From Leeuwenhoekiella sp. MAR_2009_132 (GTDB taxonomy: Bacteria > Bacteroidota > Bacteroidia > Flavobacteriales > Flavobacteriaceae): a stretch of 64,000 nt of DNA. How positions within the stretch are numbered: position 1 is the first letter of the stretch; each line of letters opens with the position of its first letter. The stretch spans positions 816,001 through 880,000 of the forward strand of contig NZ_JHZY01000004.1 of NCBI RefSeq assembly GCF_000687915.1. Reading direction: 5' to 3'. Shown one piece after another: positions 1 through 10,100 of the stretch. The translations under genes were made by a program, and so were the position numbers. The notes beneath the pieces were generated by a model that worked only from the letters and a program-made list of their open reading frames with translations, was not told the origin of the DNA and made no database searches.

Positions 1-139
1 TTTTGTTTGGTTTCGCTACCGGTTTTACAACAATCTTTCATCTGTTGATATTTATTTATTTTTAATTATCAGATGTAATTGGCCAATCAACATTTCGCTT
101 GTTATCAACTTTTTTGTATGGCTCATTTCATACTATTTT

Positions 140-212
140 ATTTGTGCCTAATTAAGAGAAAGGGCTTCACTAACCAACCAAAAGTATGTGCCCTCTCTCT
201 TATTAGGACTTA
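140..212. repeat. Hairpin repeat, copy 1 (TTTGTGCCT...AGGACTTA)
   Basis: The sequence starts TTTGTGCCT, continues with an AAGAGA-AGGGC arm and a pairing GCCC-TCTCTCTT arm, and ends AGGACTTA. The outer flanks match copy 2 (212-283) and copy 3 (24361-24428), while the stem sequences differ. This is a structured non-coding element of unknown function. It lies downstream of the last gene of the copper operon. Confidence 0.45.
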
Positions 213-283
213 AATTTTTGCCTGACCTGGGAAGGAATTAACACTAACCATCAACATTGTTTTCCTTCCCACGACAGGACTTA
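212..283. repeat. Hairpin repeat, copy 2
   Basis: The element begins TTTTTGCCTG and ends CAGGACTTA. The arms CTGGGAAGGAA and TTCCTTCCCA pair around a roughly 30-nt loop. It abuts copy 1 head to tail. Same architecture as the copy between the anchor and MFS genes near 24.4 kb. Confidence 0.45.
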
Positions 284-451
284 ATGACTACCCAAGATAT
301 CCCAGACATCTTATTTACTTCTGTTAACTAATAAACCAGAGCAACAAAAGATGCTTAGGGAAGGGATTACCTATTGAATAGTCTTTTGTATTTTGCCATA
401 TTTAAACTTCCTACTACCATATTATCGGTTTCTTACTTTGTTTATTTACAC
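284..451. other. Intergenic, no gene seen
   Basis: AT-rich sequence between the hairpin repeats and the end of the DoxX gene. I see no convincing gene, RNA or terminator. Bases 1-139 are also AT-rich and unassigned. Confidence 0.4.
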
Positions 452-883
452 TCAATTATTTCCTTTTGCAATTAGGCTGTCCAATTCCATATACTTTTCT
501 TTCATTAGGCTTAACGCAAAAGCTCCAGCAGAAGCTGTAAAGACTGAAAAGTCTAATGCTCCTTTTATTCCAGTGGAAAATGTCATTGAAAGCGCAAATA
601 GTAGCAGTAAAAATCCACTCCATTTTGCGAACAATTCTGTTTTAAATCCAATTATCAAGAAGAATGCAAAAATAATTTCAGCTGCGGTTGCAATAATTCC
701 GATTGTTGAAATTAATGAGTCCGGAATCCAAGGATTTATCTGTTGTGTGTAGTTAAGAAAATTATCCCAATTCCCCCACACAGAAACATCTTTGTTCCAC
801 AATCCAAATCTATCAGCTACTGCCGATAAAAATCCGATTGATATTGCAAGTCGCAAAAAGAGTTTGATTATTTTAGTCCTCAT
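452..883 (-). CDS. DoxX family membrane protein
   Basis: 143-aa integral membrane protein with about four hydrophobic helices (roughly residues 8-25, 55-80, 85-105, 112-130), the layout of small DoxX/DoxD-like proteins. DoxX proteins are linked to redox or thiol stress, but a precise reaction cannot be read here. It is the last gene of the copper-resistance operon that runs leftward from 11.4 kb, 56 bp after the DUF3347 gene, so it probably serves the cell envelope under metal stress. The family assignment is good; the role is inferred from neighbours only. Confidence 0.75.
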   Translation of the reverse strand: MRTKIIKLFLRLAISIGFLSAVADRFGLWNKDVSVWGNWDNFLNYTQQINPWIPDSLISTIGIIATAAEIIFAFFLIIGFKTELFAKWSGFLLLLFALSMTFSTGIKGALDFSVFTASAGAFALSLMKEKYMELDSLIAKGNN

Positions 884-939
884 CTTTGATTATTGTTGGT
901 TGCTTAATTCTCTTGATTTTGGTCAAAAGGATTACAACT

Positions 940-1500
940 TTACTGAATTGTCTTTTGAACTTTCCCACATTTAAGCATTTTGCTGCCATAGTAGGGGTTT
1001 TTTACTTCATTACTTGTACTTAACCAAGCACTTCCTTTATCGTACATTGGGCAAAATTGTTCATATAACGTGCTTTTTGTACCCGTAATAGCTACCATAT
1101 CAGTAATATCCTTACTTAACGTTTTAAAGTGCTCGCGTTGGTGGTCTATCGCACTTTCAGAAATATGTTCTGCGTGCTCGGTAGCATCTTCTATGATATC
1201 GGCCAGCTCTTTTTGTTGTTCTTTTGAGTAACTACTCTTATCGAATTTTTTAAGAGAGGCTACCAATTTAGAACCTGATTGTGCCGCTTTCTTGGTGTCA
1301 TCGCCTACCAAAGCATCTTTCAACATAAAATAATCGGCAAGAACCGTTTCTGCCGCTGGATTCATTTTGTCCATTTTCATTTTACTATGATCCATTTCCA
1401 TTTCACCGTGCTTGTGGTTCATTTTTTCTTTTTCCTGGGCGTTGGTAAAAGAAACTGCTAACAATAGCATTACTGCTATACTCATTTTTAAATTTTTCAT
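940..1500 (-). CDS. DUF3347 domain protein, exported, His/Met-rich N-terminus
   Basis: 186 aa with a Sec signal peptide (hydrophobic stretch residues 7-20, ending ...FTNAQ), then a Met/His/Lys-rich segment (about residues 25-50, with [18 protein letters not shown] spacing) that looks suited to copper binding, then the DUF3347 domain. The domain carries [13 protein letters not shown] and an FCPMYD...GSAW...NPYYGSKM core; in other Bacteroidota it is often appended to RND periplasmic adaptors. It is a close paralogue of the 195-aa protein at 1977-2564; the haem-binding gene lies between them. A periplasmic metal-binding or delivery role is inferred. Confidence 0.8.
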   Translation of the reverse strand: MKNLKMSIAVMLLLAVSFTNAQEKEKMNHKHGEMEMDHSKMKMDKMNPAAETVLADYFMLKDALVGDDTKKAAQSGSKLVASLKKFDKSSYSKEQQKELADIIEDATEHAEHISESAIDHQREHFKTLSKDITDMVAITGTKSTLYEQFCPMYDKGSAWLSTSNEVKNPYYGSKMLKCGKVQKTIQ

Positions 1501-1523
1501 TTTTATTATTTTTAAATTATTGT

Positions 1524-1976
1524 TTATAAACTATCTTTTAATTGTGTGATAAAATTGATTAATTCTTCTGCCTCCGCTTCAGAAAACTTAGCATCTTTAT
1601 GTATCAAAGTGTAAGAATCCAAAGGCATTTCTCCGCTTTCTATCTGTTTGATAATTGATCGAAGTTTACTTGATTTTCTTCGGCTTGAAAGCGAATCCCA
1701 TTCGTTAAAATTAAGTTCGGCCTTGCCTTCTTTAATGTGGTCTTCCAAAAACCAAGCAGCGGGTTGAATCTTATTATACCAAGGATATTGCGTATTGTTA
1801 CTGTGACAATCATAGCAGGATACCTGTAATTTTTTCTGAATAGTTTCAGGAACATTATGTACCAACATAAAATCAGTTTCGGGAACCGTATAACTTTGAT
1901 TGCGTTCCGTGGGAATAAATTGAATCCCCACAAACCCTACCAGTGCTATTATTGCTATGATTTTTAAAATTTTCAT
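1524..1976 (-). CDS. Haem-binding domain protein (CxxCH)
   Basis: 150-aa protein with one N-terminal hydrophobic segment (residues 5-20) that anchors or exports it, and a single CYDCHS motif near residue 54 matching the c-type haem CxxCH site of the Bacteroidota haem-binding domain family. The following residues ([18 protein letters not shown]) are characteristic of the family. Its ATG abuts the stop of the DUF3347 gene (1976/1977), so the two are translationally close. A periplasmic electron-transfer or redox-sensing role beside the multicopper oxidase is plausible but not shown. Confidence 0.8.
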   Translation of the reverse strand: MKILKIIAIIALVGFVGIQFIPTERNQSYTVPETDFMLVHNVPETIQKKLQVSCYDCHSNNTQYPWYNKIQPAAWFLEDHIKEGKAELNFNEWDSLSSRRKSSKLRSIIKQIESGEMPLDSYTLIHKDAKFSEAEAEELINFITQLKDSL

Positions 1977-2564
1977 TTAATTGATTTCCTTTTGCATTTC
2001 ACCACAGGTCAACATTTTACTTCCATAATAAGGATTCTTAACGTCCTTGCTCATACTTAACCAATTACTACCTCCATCATACATTGGGCAGAATAGTTGA
2101 TACAAGGTGTTTTCTGTACCGGTTATAGCAACCATATCTGTTACATCCTTACTTATGATTTTAAAATGTTCTCGCTGGTGTGCTATATCACTTTCTGAAA
2201 TATGTTCTGCGTGTTCTGTGGCATCTTCCATAATATCCTTGAGTTCCTGTTGCTCACTATCTGAATAGCTGGATGCATCAAAATTTCCAAAAGTACTTGC
2301 AAGCGTTGCTCCCAATTCTTTTGCCTTATCATTGTCATCGCCTACAAGTGCATCTTTCAAGTTGAAATAATCTTTCAGGATTGCTTCTGCTTTTGCGTCT
2401 TGGTTGTCACTCATTGCCATATCATCTTTGTCATCCATAGACTCTTGGTACATCTCATTGCTCATAGGTGCAGCTGGTTCATCTTTTTTTCCGTCCTTAC
2501 AGGATATAGCCGTAAGGGTTAAGGTCATTACTAAAATACCGACGGTCATTTTTAATTTTTTCAT
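1977..2564 (-). CDS. DUF3347 domain lipoprotein
   Basis: 195 aa with a lipoprotein signal (LTLTAISC, cysteine near residue 22), an acidic Met-rich linker (residues 35-58) and a DUF3347 domain very like that of the 940-1500 protein ([45 protein letters not shown]). The two genes are clearly duplicates; this one is lipid-anchored, the other soluble. Both probably bind copper in the periplasm. The operon has no RND adaptor gene, so these stand-alone domains may partly take that place; this is speculation. Confidence 0.8.
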   Translation of the reverse strand: MKKLKMTVGILVMTLTLTAISCKDGKKDEPAAPMSNEMYQESMDDKDDMAMSDNQDAKAEAILKDYFNLKDALVGDDNDKAKELGATLASTFGNFDASSYSDSEQQELKDIMEDATEHAEHISESDIAHQREHFKIISKDVTDMVAITGTENTLYQLFCPMYDGGSNWLSMSKDVKNPYYGSKMLTCGEMQKEIN

Positions 2565-2683
2565 TTTAATTTCGATTTTAATAGTTAATATTTGATTTTA
2601 ATTTATTGTTATACCTGTTTACACAGCTTAATTTTTTTTTACATAGTGCTATGTCTAACAGATTTTTGGATTGCTTCTTTTTT

Positions 2684-2878
2684 TTATTTCTTTGAGCCTA
2701 TAGCCTGCTTAATTTCTTCATACTCCTCTTTGGTTATCTCTCCTTTAGCGTACCTTTCATCAAGGACATCCATAGCCTTTGAACTTTTAGTCCGCTTTAT
2801 TTTCTTTCCTCCTGCATAGATGAAAACACCTAGAATAATAACACCGAAAATGGTTAAGAAATCCCAATTGTAGTCCAT
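2684..2878 (-). CDS. SHOCT domain small membrane protein
   Basis: 64-aa protein: one transmembrane helix (about residues 8-23), a basic stretch, then a short C-terminal two-helix SHOCT module (DVLDERYAKGEITKEEYEEIKQAI). SHOCT is an oligomerisation-type module found at the ends of many membrane proteins. It sits 18 bp after the multicopper oxidase, inside the copper operon. No enzymatic role is expected. Confidence 0.85.
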   Translation of the reverse strand: MDYNWDFLTIFGVIILGVFIYAGGKKIKRTKSSKAMDVLDERYAKGEITKEEYEEIKQAIGSKK

Positions 2879-2896
2879 CGTTTTATTTTTTAGTCA

Positions 2897-5296
2897 TTAA
2901 AATCTTAGTGATAATCCTCCACCTGCACCAAAACGGTTATCATAACTTCCCATCAATGAGAAATTTTTGGATAAAAGATATTCAACACCCGTACTCCAAG
3001 TAATCTCTTTTTTGAAATTATCTCCTTGAGGCAGGTCATCTACCCACCCAAAATCTGCTTGGTACTCGTACATCCCAAAAACAATAGTTCTAGGGAAAAT
3101 GGTAATAGCACGGCTTAAGCTAATCTGCGGGCGTAGCTTACTATCCATCCTCACATCCAACGTAAATAAGTAGGGCGTAAGGTATCGTATCCCTGCTATA
3201 GCTGTTGTTGTTATTTCTTCAAGGCTATCCTCCATTTCGTTCTCGACATTTACACCGCCAAAAACGGTTAGATAATCATAGAGGTATCTATCGTAGGCAG
3301 CTTCAACCTCCATATTCCTGTTCCAACCATATTCGCCCCTCAAACTGAATTGGTTTCGGATATTTGAAGATATAAGGTTCAAAGTGGTCATATGTGATGC
3401 GGCATCTATCATTCCGTAGGAATAGAACTGGTCGGTCTCGTCAATAAGTTTAGATACGGGATATTCCTTCAACCTTGGATCCCTAGGGGTATCATAACTT
3501 ACAATACGCGCCATACCTCCCATCATATGGTATAGAATATGACAATGGAAAAACCAATCGCCATATTCATCACCATAAAATTCAATGGTAACTTGTTTCA
3601 TTGGTGGAACATTGACTGTGTGTTTTAAGGGTGAGTATTCCCCATTTTCGTTAATGACCCTAAAAAAATGACCGTGTAGGTGCATTGGGTGGTGCATCAT
3701 AGTCAGGTTATTGAAGGTAATCCTAGTTACTTCGTCTCCCTTGATCTTTATTTTATCTGCTTCAGATAGAGGAACACCATTCATACTCCAGATATAGCGT
3801 TGCATATTCCCGGTAAGGTTTAATAGGATATCCGTTACAGGAACATCTGGGTCATAATTGGTCTTCTCCGGCGATTTCAAGTAGTCATAGTTATACTCTG
3901 AAAACATATTCATTCCCTGCATTCCATCTGCTTCGTCCATTTTCATATCATCCATTTGAGAGGCCTTTTTCATTTTGGTATCCATTTTTGTGTCCATCCC
4001 GGCCATTTTGGAATGGTCCATCTGCATTGAGTCCTTTTTCATATCCATTTGCATTTCGTCCATTTTATGCTTCTCCATATCCTTCATATTGGACTTGTCC
4101 ATATTCATTGTGCCCATATCCATATCTTTCATTCCTTCCATCTGCATATTATCGTCCATTTGCATTCCCCATTTTTCTTTCATCTCGTAACGCTCATCTT
4201 TGCCTGGTCGGAACTTTAAAGCGGGTGCACCCATTTTCATTTTCATTTTGGCCATTTGTTGCATCATCCCTATTTTATCAGGTTTGGATACATCGGGTGC
4301 AGCAACAATAGGTCCTTGGCCTAGGTATGCCGTTGCGGTACCAGAGCCGTCTTGGGCCATAATTTTATATTCCAGTTTGCCGTTCTCCGGTATGGTTACG
4401 ATAAAATCATAGGTTTCAGCGACCCCTATAAATGTCTTGTTATGCTTAACCGGTACTACATCTTTACCGTCTGCCGAGACAAGCAAAGGGTCAGGGCCGC
4501 CAAAGGCCATCCAGAACGAAGTAGAAGCAGAGCCGTCTATAATGCGAAGGCGCACTTTTTCGCCAGGTTTAAACTCGGGGTACTCCACTTTTTCTTCTCC
4601 ATTAATTAAGAACGCTGGGTAATACACATCTGCCACATCTGCACTTTCCATACGCTGTCTCCAAAAATTTAATTGCGCCCCAAATGCGCCCCTTGCAATT
4701 ACTTGGTTAAGCGGCGTAGCTGTTCCTTTTCTTATATTGTACCATTCTGTACCTCGCTTTAAAAACCGAAGTACATCCCGCGGTTTTTCGTTGGTCCAGT
4801 CAGATAGTACCAAAACCTGCTCTTTATCATACTCCAAGGTTTTTTCTTTGGGCTGTATTACAATTGAGCCGTAAACACCGCTCTGTTCCTGTAACATTGT
4901 ATGAGAATGGTACCAATAGGTGCCGTTTTGCTTTATTGCAAATTCATATTTTAGTGTTTTACCGGGTTCTATGGGCGGTGTAGAAAGGTAGGGTACCCCA
5001 TCATAAAAATTGGGCAACAACAAGCCGTGCCAATGGATGGATGTCTCCACGCTCATTTCATTTTTTACATAGATTACTGCGTACTCCCCTTCGGTAAATT
5101 CGAGCGTTGGCCCTGGAATACCTCCGTTTACCGTCATCCCTTTAACTTCTTTACCTGCTTTGTTAACCATTTCTTCCTTTAGAGTTAATGTGTATTCGTG
5201 AACGGGTAGATTATCGACATTACCTTCCACGGACTGTGCAGATGCTGTATAGGTACACAGTAACAAAAGAATAAATGCATAGTTTATTTTTTTCAT
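2897..5296 (-). CDS. copA: Multicopper oxidase (CopA-type) fused to a CopB-like C-terminal domain
   Basis: 799 aa. Signal peptide residues 1-20. Cupredoxin copper ligands are intact: HWHG (88-91), HSH (130-132), HPMHLHGH (537-543) and HCHILYHMMGGM (584-595). Residues about 343-464 form an unusually long Met/Asp/Lys-rich insert, a likely Cu(I)-binding store. After the oxidase, residues about 620-799 resemble the outer-membrane beta-strand domain of CopB (alternating aromatic strands, ending ...GGGLSLRF with a C-terminal Phe). Expected role: oxidation of Cu(I) in the periplasm, possibly tethered to the outer membrane by the CopB-like part. It is the centre of the copper operon. The oxidase is certain; the fusion reading is strong. 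Confidence 0.92.
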   Translation of the reverse strand: MKKINYAFILLLLCTYTASAQSVEGNVDNLPVHEYTLTLKEEMVNKAGKEVKGMTVNGGIPGPTLEFTEGEYAVIYVKNEMSVETSIHWHGLLLPNFYDGVPYLSTPPIEPGKTLKYEFAIKQNGTYWYHSHTMLQEQSGVYGSIVIQPKEKTLEYDKEQVLVLSDWTNEKPRDVLRFLKRGTEWYNIRKGTATPLNQVIARGAFGAQLNFWRQRMESADVADVYYPAFLINGEEKVEYPEFKPGEKVRLRIIDGSASTSFWMAFGGPDPLLVSADGKDVVPVKHNKTFIGVAETYDFIVTIPENGKLEYKIMAQDGSGTATAYLGQGPIVAAPDVSKPDKIGMMQQMAKMKMKMGAPALKFRPGKDERYEMKEKWGMQMDDNMQMEGMKDMDMGTMNMDKSNMKDMEKHKMDEMQMDMKKDSMQMDHSKMAGMDTKMDTKMKKASQMDDMKMDEADGMQGMNMFSEYNYDYLKSPEKTNYDPDVPVTDILLNLTGNMQRYIWSMNGVPLSEADKIKIKGDEVTRITFNNLTMMHHPMHLHGHFFRVINENGEYSPLKHTVNVPPMKQVTIEFYGDEYGDWFFHCHILYHMMGGMARIVSYDTPRDPRLKEYPVSKLIDETDQFYSYGMIDAASHMTTLNLISSNIRNQFSLRGEYGWNRNMEVEAAYDRYLYDYLTVFGGVNVENEMEDSLEEITTTAIAGIRYLTPYLFTLDVRMDSKLRPQISLSRAITIFPRTIVFGMYEYQADFGWVDDLPQGDNFKKEITWSTGVEYLLSKNFSLMGSYDNRFGAGGGLSLRF

Positions 5297-5361
5297 AAGA
5301 TTACTTTTTTTTAAAATTAATATTGATTACGAGAAGTTTGTGTCATAATTATGGTTGTTAT

Positions 5362-5928
5362 CTACCTTATTTGATCTAAAGGGTTTCTAATACTTTTTTG
5401 ATTATTCTTATAATTAGTCAGACTCATACCAGTTTCACTTTTAAACAGCCTACTTAAATGATTTACATTACTGTAATCAAGCAGCTGACTTATCTCCGTA
5501 AAATTACCCTCTTGTAATTGAATCAGCTCTTTCACTCTTTCTATCTTGAGTTTTATAAAGTATTTTTCTATGGTAATATGCTCCGTAACAGAAAATATTT
5601 TACTGATTTTTGAGTACTCAAGGTTTAATTTACTTTCCAAATGCTTGGACAGCGTTTTATTTAATTGAAGTGGTAATTTTTGTAATAATTTAATAAGTTC
5701 AATTTTAACTTGCTCTACTAATTGCTGGTCTTGCGCCAGTAAAATTTCGAAACCATTGTTTTCTAAAACATTTTTTATATTTTCAAAATCATCTATAGAT
5801 TTCTCTTCGTAAATAATAGAACCCAATTCAATATGCTTTAAGTGAATCCCTAATGTTTCAACATCACTCTGGATTGTTTTAATACAGCGATTACACACCA
5901 TATTTTTTATAAATAATTTCTTTTCCAT
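5362..5928 (-). CDS. AraC-family regulator with N-terminal metal-binding cysteine motif
   Basis: 188 aa. The N-terminus (residues 1-65) has the beta-alpha-beta feel of a heavy-metal-associated domain, with MVCNRC at residues 11-16 in place of the usual MxCxxC. The C-terminal part (about 110-188) is an AraC helix-turn-helix (FTEISQLLDYSNVNHLSRLFKSETGMSLTNYK). It probably senses Cu(I)/Ag(I) directly and controls this operon. It is encoded inside the operon, 4 bp after the TolC gene, so it would be auto-regulated. Metal specificity is inferred from neighbours. Confidence 0.85.
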   Translation of the reverse strand: MEKKLFIKNMVCNRCIKTIQSDVETLGIHLKHIELGSIIYEEKSIDDFENIKNVLENNGFEILLAQDQQLVEQVKIELIKLLQKLPLQLNKTLSKHLESKLNLEYSKISKIFSVTEHITIEKYFIKLKIERVKELIQLQEGNFTEISQLLDYSNVNHLSRLFKSETGMSLTNYKNNQKSIRNPLDQIR

Positions 5929-5932
5929 CCGG

Positions 5933-7150
5933 TTAGTTGATTAGGTAATTAACAATTGCAGATTGTGTGTAATACTTCTGTATCGATTCCACTTGATTTA
6001 ACTGAAATTTGAGCTGTAACTCTTGGATATCCAGCACATCATTAAAATCAATGGTGCCCGTTTCATAGTTTTTAATGAGAATTTCTTCAGCATCTTCTGC
6101 TTGTTTCAGATTGTTCTCTTGTGTATTATATGCTATTCGTGCTTGGTTGCGTTGCGATATTGCTTTTGCGAAAGCGGATTCCAAAACATTCAATCGTTGT
6201 GCTTTTTGAGTCTCGATTTCTTGTTGGCGCAAGTCATTTTGCCTTGAAATAGATTTATACCGATTATTAAAAATGGGAATGGAAACTGAAACCATAGGCA
6301 TTAGTATATCCTTTCCATTGTCTATTGGATTCATATCCGCTCGCTCGCTCACTGGTAGATAATCAACCCCAAAACCAAACATAGGTAATGCCTCACGCTG
6401 GTTGAGCAATTCAGATTGTGCTATAGATTCGTAGAGTTTATCATATTTAAGCAGTTCAGGATTAAGTGATAGTGCATCTCTACCAGATACGGCGTTTTCA
6501 CTTGGAATTTCCATTAATGTGACCACATCAACCATCATAGTTCCATCACGATTGAGTAGCTTATTGAAGGTGATTTGTTCTGACCCAAATTCCTCTTCGA
6601 GCACCTCTTTTTGCTGTTGCAATTCATTTTGACGAATCTGTAATCTCAAAACGTCAACAGAAGATGCCTTGCCTACTTCAACCGATGTAAGGGCAAGACG
6701 CTCATAGGTTTCTAATAATTTAATGTTCTTATCGAGCACCCTTTGCTTTGCTTGTATTTCATACAAACGATAATAGGATTGAGCTACAGAAAGTGCCAGT
6801 TTTCTTTTGGCAATTATGATTTCCACATATTCAGCTTCAGCCATTGAGGCTGCATAATTTTCTCTTGCCGTTATGGTCCCGAACCAAGGCAACATTTGCT
6901 TAAAGCCAATACGTGCTCTCTGCGCCCCAACACGGGTCTCGGGCTCACTGACAAAGTACCCAGCACTCACTTCAGTATTAGGCAGCCAGTTTGCTTCGTT
7001 CACTTTTTCTTCGGCGATGTTATAGCGCAGTTCAAAGGCTTGAATCTCGGGGTTGTTAGATTGTGCCTCTTCAATGTATGATTGTAGTTGTTGCGCTTTC
7101 GCGAAAGCGGAAACAAACAAAAGACAGGTAATAATTTTTATATTTTTCAT
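5933..7150 (-). CDS. TolC-family outer membrane efflux channel
   Basis: 405 aa. The signal peptide ends VSAFAKAQ (about residue 19), followed by two long alpha-helical repeats typical of OEP/TolC proteins (QAKQRVLDKNIKLLETYERLALTSVEVGKAS and the C-terminal copy). It forms the outer-membrane exit duct for the RND pump encoded immediately upstream; the genes overlap by 4 bp (ATGA type, 7147-7150), so they are translationally coupled. Two copies of the flavobacterial GCTTT-GCGAAAGC palindrome lie inside the gene. Confidence 0.9.
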   Translation of the reverse strand: MKNIKIITCLLFVSAFAKAQQLQSYIEEAQSNNPEIQAFELRYNIAEEKVNEANWLPNTEVSAGYFVSEPETRVGAQRARIGFKQMLPWFGTITARENYAASMAEAEYVEIIIAKRKLALSVAQSYYRLYEIQAKQRVLDKNIKLLETYERLALTSVEVGKASSVDVLRLQIRQNELQQQKEVLEEEFGSEQITFNKLLNRDGTMMVDVVTLMEIPSENAVSGRDALSLNPELLKYDKLYESIAQSELLNQREALPMFGFGVDYLPVSERADMNPIDNGKDILMPMVSVSIPIFNNRYKSISRQNDLRQQEIETQKAQRLNVLESAFAKAISQRNQARIAYNTQENNLKQAEDAEEILIKNYETGTIDFNDVLDIQELQLKFQLNQVESIQKYYTQSAIVNYLIN

Positions 7151-10100
7151 TTGTTTGCTCGTTTAAGTTGGTACTCTTTTTTCCAGCTATATAATACTGG
7201 TACTAAAAAGTAGGATGTAATATCTATAATCATCCCACCGAAAATGGGGATTGCCATAGGTATCATAATATCGCTTCCTTTTCCCGTAGAAGTAAGTACA
7301 GGTAAGAGTGCAAGCACGGTGGTAACAGTAGTCATCAAACACGGACGAATTCGCTTTCCAGCAGCTTCTAATGTGGCAAGTCGGATTCCTTTTTTATCAT
7401 TGGGATTCTCTCTGTCAAAAGTTTGTGTGAGGTAGGTAGCCATAACTACACCATCATCTGTTGCGATACCAAAAAGCGCAATAAAGCCAACCCAGACAGC
7501 AACACTTAGATTGATGGTTTTCATATTGAACAAATCCCGCATATTCTCACCAAAAAAGCTGAAATTGAAGAACCAATCCTGACCGTAAAGCCAAATCATT
7601 ATAAAGCCACCTGCAAAGGCAACTGCGATTCCTGTAAATACCATCAACGAGGTGGAAACAGAACGGAACTGGAAATACAGAATCAAGAAAATAATAAGCA
7701 ATGCCAAAGGCACAACTACGGAAAGTGTTTTTTCTGCGCGCAGCTGATTTTCATACGTACCCGTAAAACGGTAATTAATACCTTGTGGCACAATCAAATC
7801 ACCATTGTCTATTTTTTGTTGAATGAGCGCTTGGGCATTTTCGACCACATCAACTTCGGCAAAGCCATCGAGTTTATCAAACAGTACATACCCTATCAGG
7901 AAGGTGTCCTCACTTTTTATGACCTGTGGACCTTGTTCATAACGTATGTCTACCAATTCGCTCAGTGGAACCGGACTTCCTTTCTCAACCGGAACATAAA
8001 TATCTTTTAAATCTTCTGAGTTTGCACGCAACTCACGCGGATAGCGCACTCTTACTCCATACCGCTCACGACCTTCCACCGTTTGAGTAAGCGGCATACC
8101 GCCCACAGCTACCTGAAGTACTTCCTGAACATCCATTATGGAAATTCCATAGCGTGCCAATTGGTCTCGTTTTATATCAATTAGTAAATAGGGCTTGCCC
8201 ACAATACGGTCTGCAAAGACAGCTTGTTCTTTTACACCTTCAGCTTGTTTTAAAATGTCTTCGAGCTGTAGACCAAAAGCTTCTATTGTTTTCAAGTCTG
8301 GCCCTTTAACTTTTATACCCATAGGCGCACGCATACCTGTTTGAAGCATTACGAGCCTTGTCTCGATAGGTTGTAGTTTTGGTGCAGAAGTCACCCCTGG
8401 AAATTTTGTCACTTTCACAATCTCATTCCAGATATCGTCTGGGCTGTCGATTTCTGGCCGCCAGTTTCGGTAATATTCACCGCTGCCGTCTTCAATTAAA
8501 TCGTTATGGGTTGCATTTGTTTTTAGTTGCGAGGCCTCATAATTAGCGTCATCATCGATTTCATTATTTGGATTAATAATGAATTTATCATTTTTCAGAA
8601 CAAATAAACCATCATCGTTTACGCGGTAGCGTTGTCTCTCGCCATTCTTGTTTCGCATATATTCAGACTTATACTGAATCACATTTTCATACATCGAGAG
8701 CGGCGCAGGGTCAAGAGCAGATTCTGTTCTACCCGATTTACCTACTACCGTTTCGATTTCAGGAATACTGGCTACGGCCATATCAAGCTGCTGTAACACA
8801 CGCTTGTTTTCTTCAACACCTGCGTGTGGCAAGGATGTTGGCATTAACAGGAATGAGCCTTCGTTGAGCGATGGCATAAATTCTTTACCCGTGTTGCGCA
8901 TTATTATGGCCCCTAAAATCAACACTGTGGTCGGAATTATTAAAAACAGTAATCGGTTTTGAAGTGCCCAACGTAATATAGTGTCGTAATATTTTTGGAA
9001 AATTGAAAACGCCCCCAGTAATCCGAAACAGATAATCGCAACAAAAATCAAGTTCATTATAATACCGCGGTCAAAACCTAGTGGTCGCCAGTATTCGGCT
9101 AGAAGGAAAACAATAGCAATACAAGAAATAACGATATGTATTAGATTGGCTCTTTTTGCCGTGATAATATCGCGTACACTCAAAATTGCAACGATTCCAT
9201 AGGCAATTAATATAATACCCAACCAATAACCATAGAAGATGGCTGTGATACCAAGGACGATGAGAACAGCATTAATAATATATTTAGCGTGCTCCCTAAT
9301 AGTACTCTTTTTGAAAAGGAATGCGGCAAATGGTGGTATCAAGAAAAGGGCGATAACCAAAGACGCCGTGAGCGCCATTGTCTTTGTAAATGCGAGTGGA
9401 CGAAACAACTTTCCTTCAGCACCTATCATAGTGAATACAGGAATAAAACTGATAATGGTTGTTAATACTGCCGTTAAAATTGCACCAGAAACTTCAGCAG
9501 TTGCATTGTAGATGATTTCATTTGTGGTGTACTCGATTCCGCTTTCGCGAAAGCGTAATTTTTCATCTTCCAAATGCCGAATCATATTTTCGGCCAGTAT
9601 AACGCCCACATCCACCATTGTACCTATAGCAATGGCAATCCCTGACAATGCTACAATATTTGCATCTACATCAAAAAGTTTCATTGCAATGAAAACCATT
9701 AATACTGCAACGGGTAACAAACCTGAAATTAAGATGGATGCGCGTAGGTTGAACACCATTACGATAATGACCAGAATGGTTATTAAGATTTCAAGCGTGA
9801 GTGCTTCATTAAGCGTGTGTAGGGTCTCTTGAATAAGCTGGGTACGGTCGTAAAAGGGGACAATGGTCACTTGTGAGGTGCGGCCATCTGCCAGAACTTT
9901 TGTTGGAAGCCCAGATGACAGTTCAGCGATTTGCTCTTTTACATTATTGATAACTTCCATAGGGTTGGCGCCATATCGCGCTACCACAACACCACCAACA
10001 ACTTCGGCACCTTCTTTATCTAAAATACCACGACGAGTTTGCGGTCCCAAATGAACAGTTGCGATGTCTTTTATTCGGATAGACGTAAAATTCTCTGAAG

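Noticed and set aside
3975..4622. Several overlapping plus-strand open frames within the multicopper oxidase gene
   Set aside because: They are antisense to the Met-rich segment, whose codons leave the opposite strand free of stops; no family features.
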